Program-made: the position numbers and the translations under genes | Shown here: piece by piece, positions 1 through 9,900 of the stretch | Layout: the number at the start of each line of letters is the position of its first letter | How positions within the stretch are numbered: the first letter of the stretch is position 1 | From: Capnocytophaga catalasegens | Lineage (GTDB): Bacteria; Bacteroidota; Bacteroidia; Flavobacteriales; Flavobacteriaceae | DNA: 64,000 bases | Direction of reading: 5' to 3' | Assembly: GCF_026005215.1 (NCBI RefSeq) | Contig: NZ_BPMA01000002.1 | Span: forward strand, 1 to 64,000 | The notes under the pieces: model-generated | The model's input: only the letters and a program-made list of their open reading frames with translations | Database searches by the model: none | What the model was told of the DNA's origin: nothing

Positions 1-562
1 AGTGATTACGGATATACAAAAATTAAATTACCTATATACAGCTATTTTCTAAATTGGTTGTTTTTGTTTAGATAACAGTAGAAATATAAAAAGAGATGGT
101 TACTCTATGATTCACTCACTTTTTACCAAAAAAGTTCTGTTTGTAGGCCAAAAGATACAGAAAAAGATAATTAGCAAATAATTTTGTCTTTTTTTATATT
201 TTATCATATCTTATTCCTGAATTATAAAACTTCATTTCTATTTCTCAATGCTCCACAAAAACGAAATTACAACTATTTTTTGTATTTTCAACATAAAATA
301 ACTTCTATTTTCTGTCGGAAATATGAAAATATTGGCAATAAATCGCTTAAAAATAATCATTCGATAACTTACCTTTCAAAGTTGTATCAATTGAAATGGA
401 AAAACATCGCATTGAACTCTGCAAATGAATCAAGTTAATATACAAACATTATCTAAAAAACTAAAATAGTTATCAGAGTTACAACGTATTTTCTTGAAAA
501 AAACTTTTTTTGATGTTATATCTATAAAAAAAACATTATCTTTGCCACTTAATAATTTTTTT
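1..562. other. AT-rich stretch without a recognisable gene
   Basis: I see no credible coding region here. The longest open frame (184-438, plus strand) is rich in Phe, Tyr, Asn and Ile, as expected of random AT-rich DNA, and has no domain I recognise. The first 17 bases match, in inverted orientation with one mismatch, positions 63329-63345. A promoter for the next gene lies at its right end. Confidence 0.5.
509..544 (+). promoter_or_regulatory. Promoter of the HAD phosphatase gene
   Basis: TATCTTTG at 537-544 matches the Bacteroidota -7 box TAnnTTTG, and a TTG lies at 509-511, a slightly long spacing. The box ends 18 bp before the ATG at 563, so it favours that start over an in-frame ATG at 494. 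Confidence 0.5.
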
Positions 563-1360
563 ATGATAAAACTTATTGTCTCTGACATTGATGGAACACT
601 GGTCAATAGTAAGAAAGAAATTCCTACAGATTTCTGGTCTCTGTTTCAGGAGTTGAAAGAGAGAAGTATTGGTTTTTGTATTGCAAGTGGAAGACAAATT
701 CAAGGTTTGCAACAACTTTTTGCTCCGATTGCTGATGATTTAATATTCATTCCAGACAATGGTGCTTCTTTGGTAAGTAAAGGTACTTTGCTTTATGAAG
801 ATTCTGTACCATTTTCACTCTTAACATCTATTATAAAAGTCTGTGAAAAGGTTAACAGCGTAGGAATTGGGCTTTGTGGCAAAAAATATACTTATATCAA
901 AACCAAAGATGAAGGTATCTTTGCGCAATACCTCCCTTACTATCCTGCACACCAGAGAGTTGAGACTTTTGAAAATATTAATGATGTATTTTTTAAATTA
1001 GCTATTTACGATAAAAAAGATATACGTACAAACCTATATCCTCTTCTGGCAAAGTTTGGACAACAGCTAAATATAGCTATTTCGGGAAAAACTTGGCTTG
1101 ATGTAATGAAAAAAGACACCAACAAAGGCAATGCTCTTGCATACCTACAAAAATACTTAGACGTAACGGTTTCTGAAACTGCTGTTTTTGGGGATCACCT
1201 CAACGACTTGGAGATGATGCGTTTTGCCAAATATAGTTTTGCTATGAAAAATGCAGAAGAAGAGGTTAAAAAAGTTGCTAATTATATCACAGATTTTGAT
1301 AATGAAAACCAAGGCGTAACAAGGCAAATAAGAAAATTTTTCGAATCAGAATTGATATAG
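563..1360 (+). CDS. Cof-type HAD-IIB family phosphatase
   Basis: The product (265 residues) is a haloacid dehalogenase-superfamily hydrolase of the Cof/HAD-IIB type, a cytosolic phosphatase usually acting on sugar phosphates or other small phosphorylated metabolites. The nucleophile motif SDIDGTL is at the extreme N-terminus, the second motif IASGR follows, and the acidic motif FGDHLNDLEMM with a preceding conserved Lys region (KDTNKGNAL) is in the last third. The C2-type cap lies between. I chose the ATG at 563, because an upstream in-frame ATG at 494 would add 23 residues before the DxD motif and would sit in front of the -7 box. The substrate cannot be told from sequence. The rhamnose operon follows 64 bp downstream, but a functional link is only a guess. 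Confidence 0.85.
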   Translation: MIKLIVSDIDGTLVNSKKEIPTDFWSLFQELKERSIGFCIASGRQIQGLQQLFAPIADDLIFIPDNGASLVSKGTLLYEDSVPFSLLTSIIKVCEKVNSVGIGLCGKKYTYIKTKDEGIFAQYLPYYPAHQRVETFENINDVFFKLAIYDKKDIRTNLYPLLAKFGQQLNIAISGKTWLDVMKKDTNKGNALAYLQKYLDVTVSETAVFGDHLNDLEMMRFAKYSFAMKNAEEEVKKVANYITDFDNENQGVTRQIRKFFESELI

Positions 1361-1424
1361 TTTCAATTTCTGAATATATCATTCCATAAAATTTAGAATA
1401 TATAAATATATAATAAAAAAATAT

Positions 1425-2297
1425 ATGAAAGGAATTATTCTTGCAGGAGGCTCAGGCACAAGGCTTTACCCAATTACAAAGGGCATTTCAAAACAGTTGC
1501 TTCCCATTTATGACAAACCAATGATTTACTATCCACTATCGGTGCTGATGCTGGCAGGTATTCGGGAAATTTTGGTTATTTCTACACCGCAAGATTTGGG
1601 CGGATTTGAGCGTTTGCTCGGTGATGGAAGCGATTTTGGTTTGAAAATCGAGTATGCCAAACAACCTTCGCCCGACGGATTGGCACAAGCCTTCATTATC
1701 GGAGAGAAATTCATTGGAAATGAAGATGTTTGCCTTGTTTTGGGCGATAATATTTTCTATGGTCAGCATTTTACAAAAATGCTTGTAGAATCAGTAGAAA
1801 CAGCTGAAAAAGAACGCAAAGCAACCGTTTTTGGCTACTATGTCAAAGACCCTGAACGCTACGGAGTGGCCAAATTTGACCAAAATGGAAATGTTCTTTC
1901 TATTGAAGAAAAACCAAAAATACCAAAGTCCAATTATGCTGTGGTGGGGCTGTATTTTTACCCAAATAAGGTAGTCGAAATAGCCAAAAGCATCAAACCT
2001 TCTGCACGAGGAGAATTGGAAATCACCACTGTAAATCAAGAATTTTTAAAAGATAACGAACTGAAAGTCCAGCTATTAGGACGTGGTTTTGCGTGGCTTG
2101 ACACCGGTACGCACGATTCACTTTCCGAAGCCTCGAATTTTGTAGAAACTCTCGAAAAACGCCAAGGGTTAAAAATTTCTTGCTTGGAGGAAATCGCCTA
2201 CAAAAAAGGTTGGATTTCTGCCGATAAAGTCCAAGAGCTAGCCAAGCCAATGCTTAAAAATCAGTACGGGCAATATTTAATGGATTTATTAAAATAG
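1425..2297 (+). CDS. rfbA: Glucose-1-phosphate thymidylyltransferase
   Basis: RmlA joins dTTP and glucose-1-phosphate to form dTDP-glucose, the first step of dTDP-L-rhamnose synthesis in the cytosol. At 290 residues it has the normal length. The N-terminal GGSGTRLYP nucleotide-binding loop is present, followed by [16 protein letters not shown], the LGDNIFYG metal-binding segment and [19 protein letters not shown]. It opens a compact operon of the order rmlA-rmlC-rmlD-rmlB, all on the plus strand. A small hairpin (CTTAC/GTAAG) lies in the 47-bp gap before rfbC. Confidence 0.96.
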   Translation: MKGIILAGGSGTRLYPITKGISKQLLPIYDKPMIYYPLSVLMLAGIREILVISTPQDLGGFERLLGDGSDFGLKIEYAKQPSPDGLAQAFIIGEKFIGNEDVCLVLGDNIFYGQHFTKMLVESVETAEKERKATVFGYYVKDPERYGVAKFDQNGNVLSIEEKPKIPKSNYAVVGLYFYPNKVVEIAKSIKPSARGELEITTVNQEFLKDNELKVQLLGRGFAWLDTGTHDSLSEASNFVETLEKRQGLKISCLEEIAYKKGWISADKVQELAKPMLKNQYGQYLMDLLK

Positions 2298-2344
2298 TTT
2301 TTAGCTTACTTTTTGGTAAGTTATGTTTATTATTAAGGTAAAAT

Positions 2345-2914
2345 ATGAACATAATCCCAACGGAAATAAAAGAAGTTTTTATCATCGAACCGAAGATTTT
2401 TGATGATGAGCGTGGTTATTTTTTCGAATCGTTTTCTCAGCAAAAATTTGTAGAAAATATATGTAAAACAACCTTTGTACAAGATAACGAATCGAAGTCT
2501 AAGTACGGCGTTTTGAGAGGATTACACTTTCAGAAACCGCCTTTTACTCAATCAAAATTAGTACGCGTGGTACAAGGGAAAGTCCTTGATGTGACGGTAG
2601 ATATTCGCAAAGGTTCACCCACTTTTGGCAAACACGTAGCCGTAGAACTTTCAGGCAAAAACAAAAGGCAATTGTTTGTCCCAAGAGGATTTGCTCACGG
2701 ATTTGCGGTACTTAGTCAAGAGGTGATTTTCCAGTATAAATGTGATAATTATTACGCTCCACAGGAGGAAGGCAGCGTACTTTGGTCTGACCCAGCTTTG
2801 CAAATTGATTGGAAAATTCCACAAAAAGATATCATCCTTTCACAAAAAGACAAAGAAAGTCCACTATTGAAAGACGCTTTTTTGTTTGATTATAATCAAG
2901 ATTTGTACGAATGA
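2345..2914 (+). CDS. rfbC: dTDP-4-dehydrorhamnose 3,5-epimerase
   Basis: RmlC epimerises dTDP-4-keto-6-deoxyglucose at C3 and C5, the third step of rhamnose synthesis. It is a cupin-fold dimer of 189 residues. The signature YGVLRGLHFQ, with the catalytic His at residue 61, and the downstream FVPRGFAHGFAVLS segment are both intact, as is the Asp in DVTVDIRKGSPTFG. Its stop codon overlaps the rfbD start by 4 nt (ATGA), which points to translational coupling. Confidence 0.95.
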   Translation: MNIIPTEIKEVFIIEPKIFDDERGYFFESFSQQKFVENICKTTFVQDNESKSKYGVLRGLHFQKPPFTQSKLVRVVQGKVLDVTVDIRKGSPTFGKHVAVELSGKNKRQLFVPRGFAHGFAVLSQEVIFQYKCDNYYAPQEEGSVLWSDPALQIDWKIPQKDIILSQKDKESPLLKDAFLFDYNQDLYE

Positions 2915-3774
2915 ACATTTTAATAACAGGAGCCAGCGGTCAGTTAGGTTCGGAGATAAGAAATATCGTAAAAAAATCATCGAATAACAATTATATCTTT
3001 ACAGATATTCAGCAATTAGACATTACCAATAAAGAGGCTGTACTACGCTTTTTTGTTGATAATCAAATAAATATAGTGGTAAATTGTGCTGCTTACACCC
3101 AAGTAGACAGAGCTGAAGATGAGCCTGAAAACGCTCACAAAGTCAACTGTTTGGCTATGGAATTTTTAGCTGATGCTTGTCAGAAAACATCAAGCAAGAT
3201 GATTCATATTTCCACCGATTATGTATTTTCGGGAGAAAAAAATACGCCTTACACCGAAAAAGACGCTGAAAAACCATTGGGAGTTTATGGTCAAACGAAA
3301 TTCGATGGAGAAAATTGCATCAGAAAGGCAAATATTCCACATTTAATAGTGCGAACTTCGTGGTTATATTCCATTTTTGGACATAATTTTGTAAAAACTA
3401 TTCAAAAATTGAGTAGCAAACGTGCGGAATTGAAAGTGGTTTTTGACCAAGTCGGAACACCTACTAATGCCGCTGATTTAGCCGATTTTATCGTGTATGT
3501 CATCGAAAATGATTTACTGAAAAACCAACAAGAAACCTATCATTTTTCAAACGAAGGCGTATGTTCGTGGTTCGATTTTGCTACTGAAATTGTGCGTTTG
3601 TCTGGAAACAATTGTATCGTAAAACCTTGTTTATCAGACGAATTCCCAAGTAAAGTAACTCGCCCAAGTTATTCTGTATTGGACAAAACAAAACTTAAAA
3701 CAGATTTTAACTATTCTATTCCGCATTGGACAAAAAGTTTTAGAAAAAGTCAAGCGAAAAATCCGAATATTTAA
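2911..3774 (+). CDS. rfbD: dTDP-4-dehydrorhamnose reductase
   Basis: RmlD carries out the last step, NAD(P)H-dependent reduction to dTDP-L-rhamnose. The protein (287 residues) is an extended short-chain dehydrogenase with the N-terminal Rossmann motif GASGQLGSEI, the HISTDYVFSG segment and the catalytic pair in VYGQTKFDGE (YxxxK). It starts inside the rfbC stop codon. A 62-bp gap that holds a GC-rich palindrome separates it from rfbB. Confidence 0.95.
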   Translation: MNILITGASGQLGSEIRNIVKKSSNNNYIFTDIQQLDITNKEAVLRFFVDNQINIVVNCAAYTQVDRAEDEPENAHKVNCLAMEFLADACQKTSSKMIHISTDYVFSGEKNTPYTEKDAEKPLGVYGQTKFDGENCIRKANIPHLIVRTSWLYSIFGHNFVKTIQKLSSKRAELKVVFDQVGTPTNAADLADFIVYVIENDLLKNQQETYHFSNEGVCSWFDFATEIVRLSGNNCIVKPCLSDEFPSKVTRPSYSVLDKTKLKTDFNYSIPHWTKSFRKSQAKNPNI

Positions 3775-3789
3775 ATTTTACTTTTGAAA

Positions 3790-3809
3790 GGGCAAAACAT
3801 TTTTTGCCC
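3790..3809. repeat. REP-like palindrome between rfbD and rfbB
   Basis: GGGCAAAA (3790-3797) and TTTTGCCC (3802-3809) form a perfect 8-bp stem with a 4-base loop. A fourth C and TAC follow on the right. It is not followed by a T-run long enough for a normal terminator and lies inside an operon, so an extragenic palindrome (REP type) or an mRNA-stabilising hairpin is more likely. Confidence 0.5.
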
Positions 3810-3836
3810 CTACATGAAACTTAAAAAATATACATA

Positions 3837-4892
3837 ATGAAAAATATATTAATCACTGGTGGAGCTGGATTTATTGGCTCACACGTTGTTCGGTTGTTTG
3901 TCAATAAATATCCGCAGTACAACATCATCAATTTAGATTTTCTGACGTATGCAGGAAATCTCGAAAACCTCAAAGACATCGAAAATGCTCCAAATTACGA
4001 ATTTGTCAAGGCTGACATTTGTGATTTCGAAGCAATGAAACAACTTATTGAAAGCAAAAAAATCAATGCGATTATTCACTTAGCTGCTGAAAGTCACGTA
4101 GATAGAAGCATAAAAGACCCTTTTACATTTGCCAAAACCAACGTAATGGGAACGCTTTCGCTATTACAAGCAGCTCGTGAGGTATGGAATAGCGATTGGA
4201 AAGACAAACTATTTTACCACGTTTCCACTGATGAGGTGTATGGAGCGTTGGAAATGGACGACACCCTTTTCACAGAAAACACCAAATACGACCCGCATTC
4301 GCCTTATTCGGCATCGAAAGCCTCGTCTGACCATTTTGTAAGAGCCTATCAAGATACGTATGGATTGCCGACCGTGATTTCCAACTGCTCGAATAATTAT
4401 GGAAGTTATCAATTTCCTGAGAAGCTAATTCCATTGTTTATCAACAACATACAAAACAACAAACCGCTTCCCGTTTACGGAAAAGGCGAAAATGTCCGTG
4501 ATTGGCTTTTTGTGGAAGACCACGCACGTGCCATTGATGTTATTTTCCACAAAGGAAAAATAGGCGACACATATAACATTGGCGGATTTAACGAATGGAA
4601 AAACATCGACCTTATCCGTTTGATTATCAAAGAAGTAGATAAACAATTGGGACGTCCCGAAGGAACTTCTGAAAAGCTAATAACGTACGTTACTGACCGA
4701 GCTGGACACGATTTACGTTATGCCATTGATGCTACGAAAATCAAAAACAAATTGGGTTGGGAGCCTTCGTTACAGTTTGAAGAAGGAATCCGAAAAACCG
4801 TCAAATGGTATCTGGACAATCAAGCGTGGATAGATAATGTAACGGCTGGAAATTACCAGAAATATTACGAAGAGATGTACAAAAATAGATAA
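3837..4892 (+). CDS. rfbB: dTDP-glucose 4,6-dehydratase
   Basis: RmlB converts dTDP-glucose to dTDP-4-keto-6-deoxyglucose (step two of the rhamnose pathway). The 351-residue protein has the NAD-binding GGAGFIGSHV motif, the HLAAESHVDRSI segment, the STDEVYG catalytic Asp-Glu pair and YSASKASSDH (YxxxK). Nothing is missing. It closes the rml operon, and a strong intrinsic terminator begins 3 nt after its stop codon. Confidence 0.96.
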   Translation: MKNILITGGAGFIGSHVVRLFVNKYPQYNIINLDFLTYAGNLENLKDIENAPNYEFVKADICDFEAMKQLIESKKINAIIHLAAESHVDRSIKDPFTFAKTNVMGTLSLLQAAREVWNSDWKDKLFYHVSTDEVYGALEMDDTLFTENTKYDPHSPYSASKASSDHFVRAYQDTYGLPTVISNCSNNYGSYQFPEKLIPLFINNIQNNKPLPVYGKGENVRDWLFVEDHARAIDVIFHKGKIGDTYNIGGFNEWKNIDLIRLIIKEVDKQLGRPEGTSEKLITYVTDRAGHDLRYAIDATKIKNKLGWEPSLQFEEGIRKTVKWYLDNQAWIDNVTAGNYQKYYEEMYKNR

Positions 4893-5070
4893 AAAAATAC
4901 CCGTAAAAACGGGTATTTCTCTACTTAAAACTAACTAATTCTGACAAGGCTAAACAACTGATATAAACACTAAAAAGAACATACCTGTCAGAATTGCAAA
5001 TGAAACATAAAAAACACTATTAATTTTTATTTCATTTTGCTTATGCGAAGATTCGCATTTCAAACAACAA
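4891..5070 (-). ncRNA. Candidate structured small RNA
   Basis: No open frame is present, but the minus strand carries a complete transcription unit. The promoter TTTG (5103-5106), N19, TACCTTTG (5076-5083) puts the start near 5070. Four adjacent hairpins follow. The first is ATGCGAATCTTCGCAT (5043-5058). The second is a long AT-rich stem closed by GCAAA and TTTGC (4996-5040). The third is a 10-bp perfect stem AATTCTGACA/TGTCAGAATT (4986-4995 with 4937-4946) enclosing 39 nt. The last is the intrinsic terminator at 4895-4918 with its U-run. The stems abut one another with little spare sequence, which is unlikely for neutral spacer. The size is about 175-180 nt. I do not recognise it as tmRNA, SRP RNA, RNase P RNA or 6S RNA. 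Confidence 0.6.
4895..4918. terminator. Bidirectional intrinsic terminator
   Basis: AAATACCCGT and ACGGGTATTT form a perfect 10-bp stem with a 4-base loop. Runs of A on the left (7 nt) and T on the right make it usable from both strands. It ends the rml operon on the plus strand and the proposed minus-strand small RNA. Confidence 0.9.
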
Positions 5071-5075
5071 CACCG

Positions 5076-5106
5076 CAAAGGTAAAACCATTTTTCAAAAA
5101 AACAAA
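5076..5106 (-). promoter_or_regulatory. Promoter of the candidate small RNA
   Basis: Read on the minus strand, TTTG (5103-5106) and TACCTTTG (5076-5083) are separated by 19 bp, the ideal Bacteroidota -33/-7 arrangement. No protein gene on this strand starts downstream, so it must drive a noncoding or antisense transcript. Confidence 0.6.
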
Positions 5107-5211
5107 ATTATTTTTAATTATTTTAAATAAAAATAATATCTCGGTGATTTACAAACAACTAACTCTAAAAAATATTTACCCTACTCCTACTCTATTTTTT
5201 TAAAGAAAAAA

Positions 5212-5242
5212 TTTGTCATATTATTTTTTTGACCTATATTTG
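5212..5242 (+). promoter_or_regulatory. guaB promoter
   Basis: TTTG (5212-5215), 19 bp, then TATATTTG (5235-5242). The -7 box lies 25 bp before the chosen ATG at 5267. It rules out the in-frame ATG at 5213, which lies within the -33 region. A 6-bp hairpin (GCAACT/AGTTGC, 5246-5263) starts at about the transcription start and ends 3 nt before the ATG. Confidence 0.7.
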
Positions 5243-5266
5243 CGTGCAACTACAAAAAGTTGCCTT

Positions 5267-6739
5267 ATGAATTCAGAAAATCCTAAAATTATAAGTGAAG
5301 GACTCACTTACGATGATGTTTTATTAGTCCCTAATTATTCCGAAGTACTACCTAGAGATGTCTCTATTCAAACTTTATTTTCAAGAAATATCACACTGAA
5401 TGTTCCAGTGGTTTCCGCTGCGATGGATACTGTAACCGAATCGGCTATGGCAATTGCTATGGCACGTGAAGGAGGTATTGGCGTGCTTCATAAGAATATG
5501 ACCATTGACAAGCAAGCCTTAAATGTGCGAAAAGTAAAACGTGCCGAAAGTGGCATGATTATTGACCCTGTTACCCTTTCTCTAACAGCTACTGTAGGTG
5601 ATGCAAAACTTTGTATGAAAGAAAATAGTATTGGTGGCATTCCTATTGTTGATGCGAATGGTATTCTCAAAGGGATTGTTACTAATAGAGATTTACGTTT
5701 TGAACGAAATACCAAACGTCCGATTGTCGAGGTGATGACTCATCAGAATCTAATCACTGCCTTAGAAGGTATTTCAATGCTTGAAGCAGAAAAAATCCTC
5801 GAAAAAAACAAAATTGAAAAACTTCCTGTTATTGGAAAAGACAATAAATTAGTCGGTCTGATAACTTTCCGAGATATTGCCAAACTTCAAAAAAAATCTA
5901 TTTCAAACAAAGACCACTTAGGTCGCCTACGTGTTGCCGCTGCTTTGGGAGTTACCGCCGATGCTACCGAACGAGCAGAGGCTCTTGTTGGTGCTGGTGT
6001 CGATGCTGTTATCATTGATACTGCTCACGGACATACCAAAGGAGTTGTTTCTGTTTTAAAATCGGTAAAGGCCAAATTTCCTGATTTAGACATCGTAGTA
6101 GGAAACATAGCTACTGCCGAAGCAGCAATTTATCTGGCAGAAAATGGTGCCGATGCTGTAAAAGTAGGTATCGGACCGGGTTCTATCTGTACTACGCGTG
6201 TAGTTGCTGGCGTTGGATATCCTCAGCTTTCTGCGGTTATGCAAGTAGCACAAGCCTTAAAGGGTAAAAATATTCCTGTTATTGCAGACGGAGGTATTCG
6301 TTACACAGGTGATATTGTCAAAGCAATTGCTGCTGGAGCCCATAGCGTAATGCTTGGGTCACTTTTGGCAGGAATCAAAGAATCCCCAGGGGAAACTATT
6401 ATTTTTGAAGGACGAAAATTCAAATCATATCGAGGAATGGGCTCTGTGGAAGCTATGGAAAAAGGAAGCAAAGACCGCTATTTTCAAGATGTGGAAGACG
6501 ACATCAAAAAACTCGTTCCCGAAGGAATTGTAGGACGCGTACCATACAAAGGAGAACTCCAAGAGAGTATGCATCAGTTCATTGGTGGGTTACGTGCTGG
6601 TATGGGATATTGCGGAGCCAAAGACATTCCTACCCTGCAAGAGGTTGGAAAATTTGTACGAATTACAGCAAGCGGTATTGTTGAAAGCCATCCACACAAC
6701 GTTACCATTACCAAAGAAGCCCCCAATTATTCTAGATAA
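5267..6739 (+). CDS. guaB: Inosine-5'-monophosphate dehydrogenase
   Basis: GuaB oxidises IMP to XMP with NAD, the committed step of guanine nucleotide synthesis. The 490-residue protein has the (beta/alpha)8 barrel split by two CBS domains at roughly residues 95-210. The catalytic loop [15 protein letters not shown] carries Cys308. Downstream are the [11 protein letters not shown] phosphate-binding motif and the flap region, followed by the usual C-terminal segment ([12 protein letters not shown]). The start at 5267 is fixed by the promoter just upstream. The gene stands alone, with a very short leader that can fold into a hairpin. Confidence 0.96.
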   Translation: MNSENPKIISEGLTYDDVLLVPNYSEVLPRDVSIQTLFSRNITLNVPVVSAAMDTVTESAMAIAMAREGGIGVLHKNMTIDKQALNVRKVKRAESGMIIDPVTLSLTATVGDAKLCMKENSIGGIPIVDANGILKGIVTNRDLRFERNTKRPIVEVMTHQNLITALEGISMLEAEKILEKNKIEKLPVIGKDNKLVGLITFRDIAKLQKKSISNKDHLGRLRVAAALGVTADATERAEALVGAGVDAVIIDTAHGHTKGVVSVLKSVKAKFPDLDIVVGNIATAEAAIYLAENGADAVKVGIGPGSICTTRVVAGVGYPQLSAVMQVAQALKGKNIPVIADGGIRYTGDIVKAIAAGAHSVMLGSLLAGIKESPGETIIFEGRKFKSYRGMGSVEAMEKGSKDRYFQDVEDDIKKLVPEGIVGRVPYKGELQESMHQFIGGLRAGMGYCGAKDIPTLQEVGKFVRITASGIVESHPHNVTITKEAPNYSR

Positions 6740-6917
6740 ATAACAAAAAATACAAGTTATACAGAAATAATTTGTACTTGAATTTCATTATAATTTTATC
6801 AATTTAGCGCATAAGTATTTTATTTACAAATACTTAATGACTGTGTGGTAGTTACTTTTATATATTGAATTATAAACAAAAAATCAATTATTTATTACAC
6901 ATCAAATACAATTCAAA

Positions 6918-9900
6918 ATGAGAATTCTTTTTTATCTTTTCTTTTTAAGTTTTTCAACGAATTTATTTGCGCAAGCTCCTTCATGGCTTAGATACGCATC
7001 CATCTCTCCCGATGGAAAATATATTGCTTTTTCATATCAGGGAGATATTTACAAAGTACCTGTTACAGGAGGTGAAGCAATCCGCTTAACTACACATTCG
7101 GGGTACGAAACCAAGCCTATTTGGTCTCCCGATAGTAAAAAAATAGCTTTTACAAGCGATCGCAAAGGAGGCTATCAACGTATATTTATTATGAATAGTG
7201 AAGGTTCAGAGGCTACTCAACTAACTTTCCATTCGGCTAGTGCTACGCCTTACACTTTTTCAAAAGACGGAAAATTTGTTATTTTTTCAGCAAGCATTGG
7301 AACCGAAGCTCAAAATGCACTTTATCCATTTCGTAATTTTCATCAATTATACAAGATTTCTATAAATGGAGGAAGCCCCGAGCGAATTTTATCAACCCCA
7401 GCAGAATGCGTTAATTTCAGTACTAACGGAAATAAAATGTTGTATCAAGATATAAAAGGATTTGAAAATCAATGGCGCAAACATCACACCTCGTCAATTA
7501 CACGCGATATTTGGTCATACGACTTGAAAAATAACACACATACCCAACTTACCCACTGGAAAGGAGAAGACCGAAATCCGATATATACTACTGATAATCA
7601 ATCTTTTTACTTTTTAAGTGAACGAAATGGTTCTTTTAATGTTTTTAAAGCAGATTTAAAGAATATTGATAACCCTAAGCAACTTACTTTTTTCAAAGAT
7701 TTTCCTGTTCGTTTCCTTTCGATGGCTACCAATGGAATGCTTGCATTCGGTTACAAAGGCGAATTATACACACTCAAAGAAGGTGAAAAACCTGAAAAAG
7801 TTATTATTTCCATACGTAATGATGTTTCTAACATTCAGGAACAGAAATTAAATTTTTCATCAGGAGCAACTTCGATAGCCGTTTCTGCCAATGGCAAGCA
7901 AATAGCTATGGCTATTCGTGGCGATGTTTTTGTTACTTCAACCGATTATACTACAACAAAACAAATTACTAAAACTGCTTCGGCTGAAGCCAATATTACT
8001 TTTGCCTTTGACGGACGCTCACTTGTTTATTCGAGCTATCGCGATGGATACTGGGATTTGTACAAATCGCAAATAACCCGAAGTGAAGATATGAATTTTG
8101 CAAATGCTGTACAAATTTCCGAAGAAAAACTCATTAAAAATGATTCTTCTGAAAAAATGTATCCTCAATTTTCTCCTGATGGCAAAGAAATTGCTTTTGT
8201 ACGCAATCGAACTGAACTTGTTGTATATAATTTAGATAGCAAAAAAACACGTATTATTACTGATGGAAAATACCAACTGGAACGTAGTGGATATTTTCAT
8301 TATAAATGGTCGCCTGATGGAAAATGGTTTGTAATTCAGTATGTTGCACGAAATCATGCTCCATATTATGATATAGGTATTGTAAGTAGTGAAGGTGGTA
8401 ATGAAGTGTTTAATATTACCGAAAGTGGTTATACGAATACCAATCCAAGATGGGCGCTTGATGGGAATGCAATAATCTGGAATACAGAACGTTACGGAAT
8501 GAGAAATCACGCTTCATGGGGTTCTATGCGCGATGTTGTAATTGCTTTTTTAAATCGAGAGGCTTTTGACAAATATTTGATGAATAAAGAAGAATTTGAG
8601 CTCTACACTGAAGCTTCTAAAAAAGAAAATAAATCTAAAAAATCTTCCGAAGAATTTGACCAAAAAGAAAGTAAAAAAGATAGTATCTCTGATAAGAATT
8701 CGACTAAAAAGAAAGATATAAAAATAGAATTTGACAATCTTCAAGAACGGATTGTTCGACTTACTCCAAATTCGTCTGTTTTAGGAGATGCTATCATAAG
8801 TAAAGACGGGAAAAAATTGTACTACCTGGCTGCTTTTGAAAGTGGATATGACCTCTGGGTACACGATTTGCGCGAGAAATCGACCAAATTATTATCCAAA
8901 ATTAATGGAAATTCTCTTTACTTCGATATGGATAAAGATGGGAAAAATATCTTCTTGCTTGGAAGTCAAAAAATGCAAGTAATGGAAATTCCATCAGAAA
9001 AATTTAAATCCATTTCATTCAATGCTTCGGCAAAAATTGACCTTGTCAAGGAACGAGAATTTATGTTTGATATGGTCAAACGCGAAATAAAAGAACGTTT
9101 TTATATTAAAGATTTACACAGAGTTAATTGGGAAAAACTCACGCAAGAATACCGAAAATTTTTACCATATATAAATAATAATTATGATTTTGCCGAAATG
9201 CTAAGCGAATTGTTAGGAGAACTCAATGTTTCACACACTGGGGCAAGATATTATCCTTCCACATCGGCAGATGAAGCTACGGCACAATTAGGTGCTTTTG
9301 TAAGTACTCCAAAAAATGGAAAAGGCTTAGTGATTGATGAAATTGTAGTCAATAGTCCATTTGATAATTTTCAATCTAAAGCAGAAAAAGGCGTTATTAT
9401 TGAAAAAATTGACGGAGAAGAGATAACACAACAAACGGATTATGCCATACTTCTGGAAGGAAAAGTTCAGAAAAAAGTATTGATTTCTCTCTACAATCCA
9501 AAAGATGGTAAACGATGGGACGAAATCATAAAGCCCTTATCTACAAGCGATTGGAATAAACTTCAGTACAAACGATGGGTAAAACAACGTGCCAAAGATG
9601 TCGAAAAATGGTCTAATGGTCGCTTAGGTTATGTACATATTCCTTCAATGGGTGATGATAGTTTTCGAGAAATATATACAGATTTGCTCGGAAAATACTA
9701 TGACAAAGAGGGAATTGTTATTGATATTCGATATAACGGAGGTGGTCGACTTCATGAGGATATCGAAGTACTTTTCAGTGCAAAAAAATATCTAACTCAA
9801 AAGGTACAAGGCAAAAAATATGCTGATATGCCAAGTCGCCGATGGACAAAACCTTCTATTATGCTTATGAATGAAGCTGATTATTCAAATGCACACGGCA

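Noticed and set aside
184-438. 84-residue open frame on the plus strand
   Set aside because: Composition is that of random AT-rich DNA, no domain or initiation signal, no promoter.
5213-5266. N-terminal extension of guaB
   Set aside because: The -33/-7 promoter lies inside it, so it cannot be translated from that promoter.
6740-6790. Terminator after guaB (CAAG..TACA / TGTA..CTTG)
   Set aside because: The arms are short and unequal and no T-run follows, so I cannot support it.
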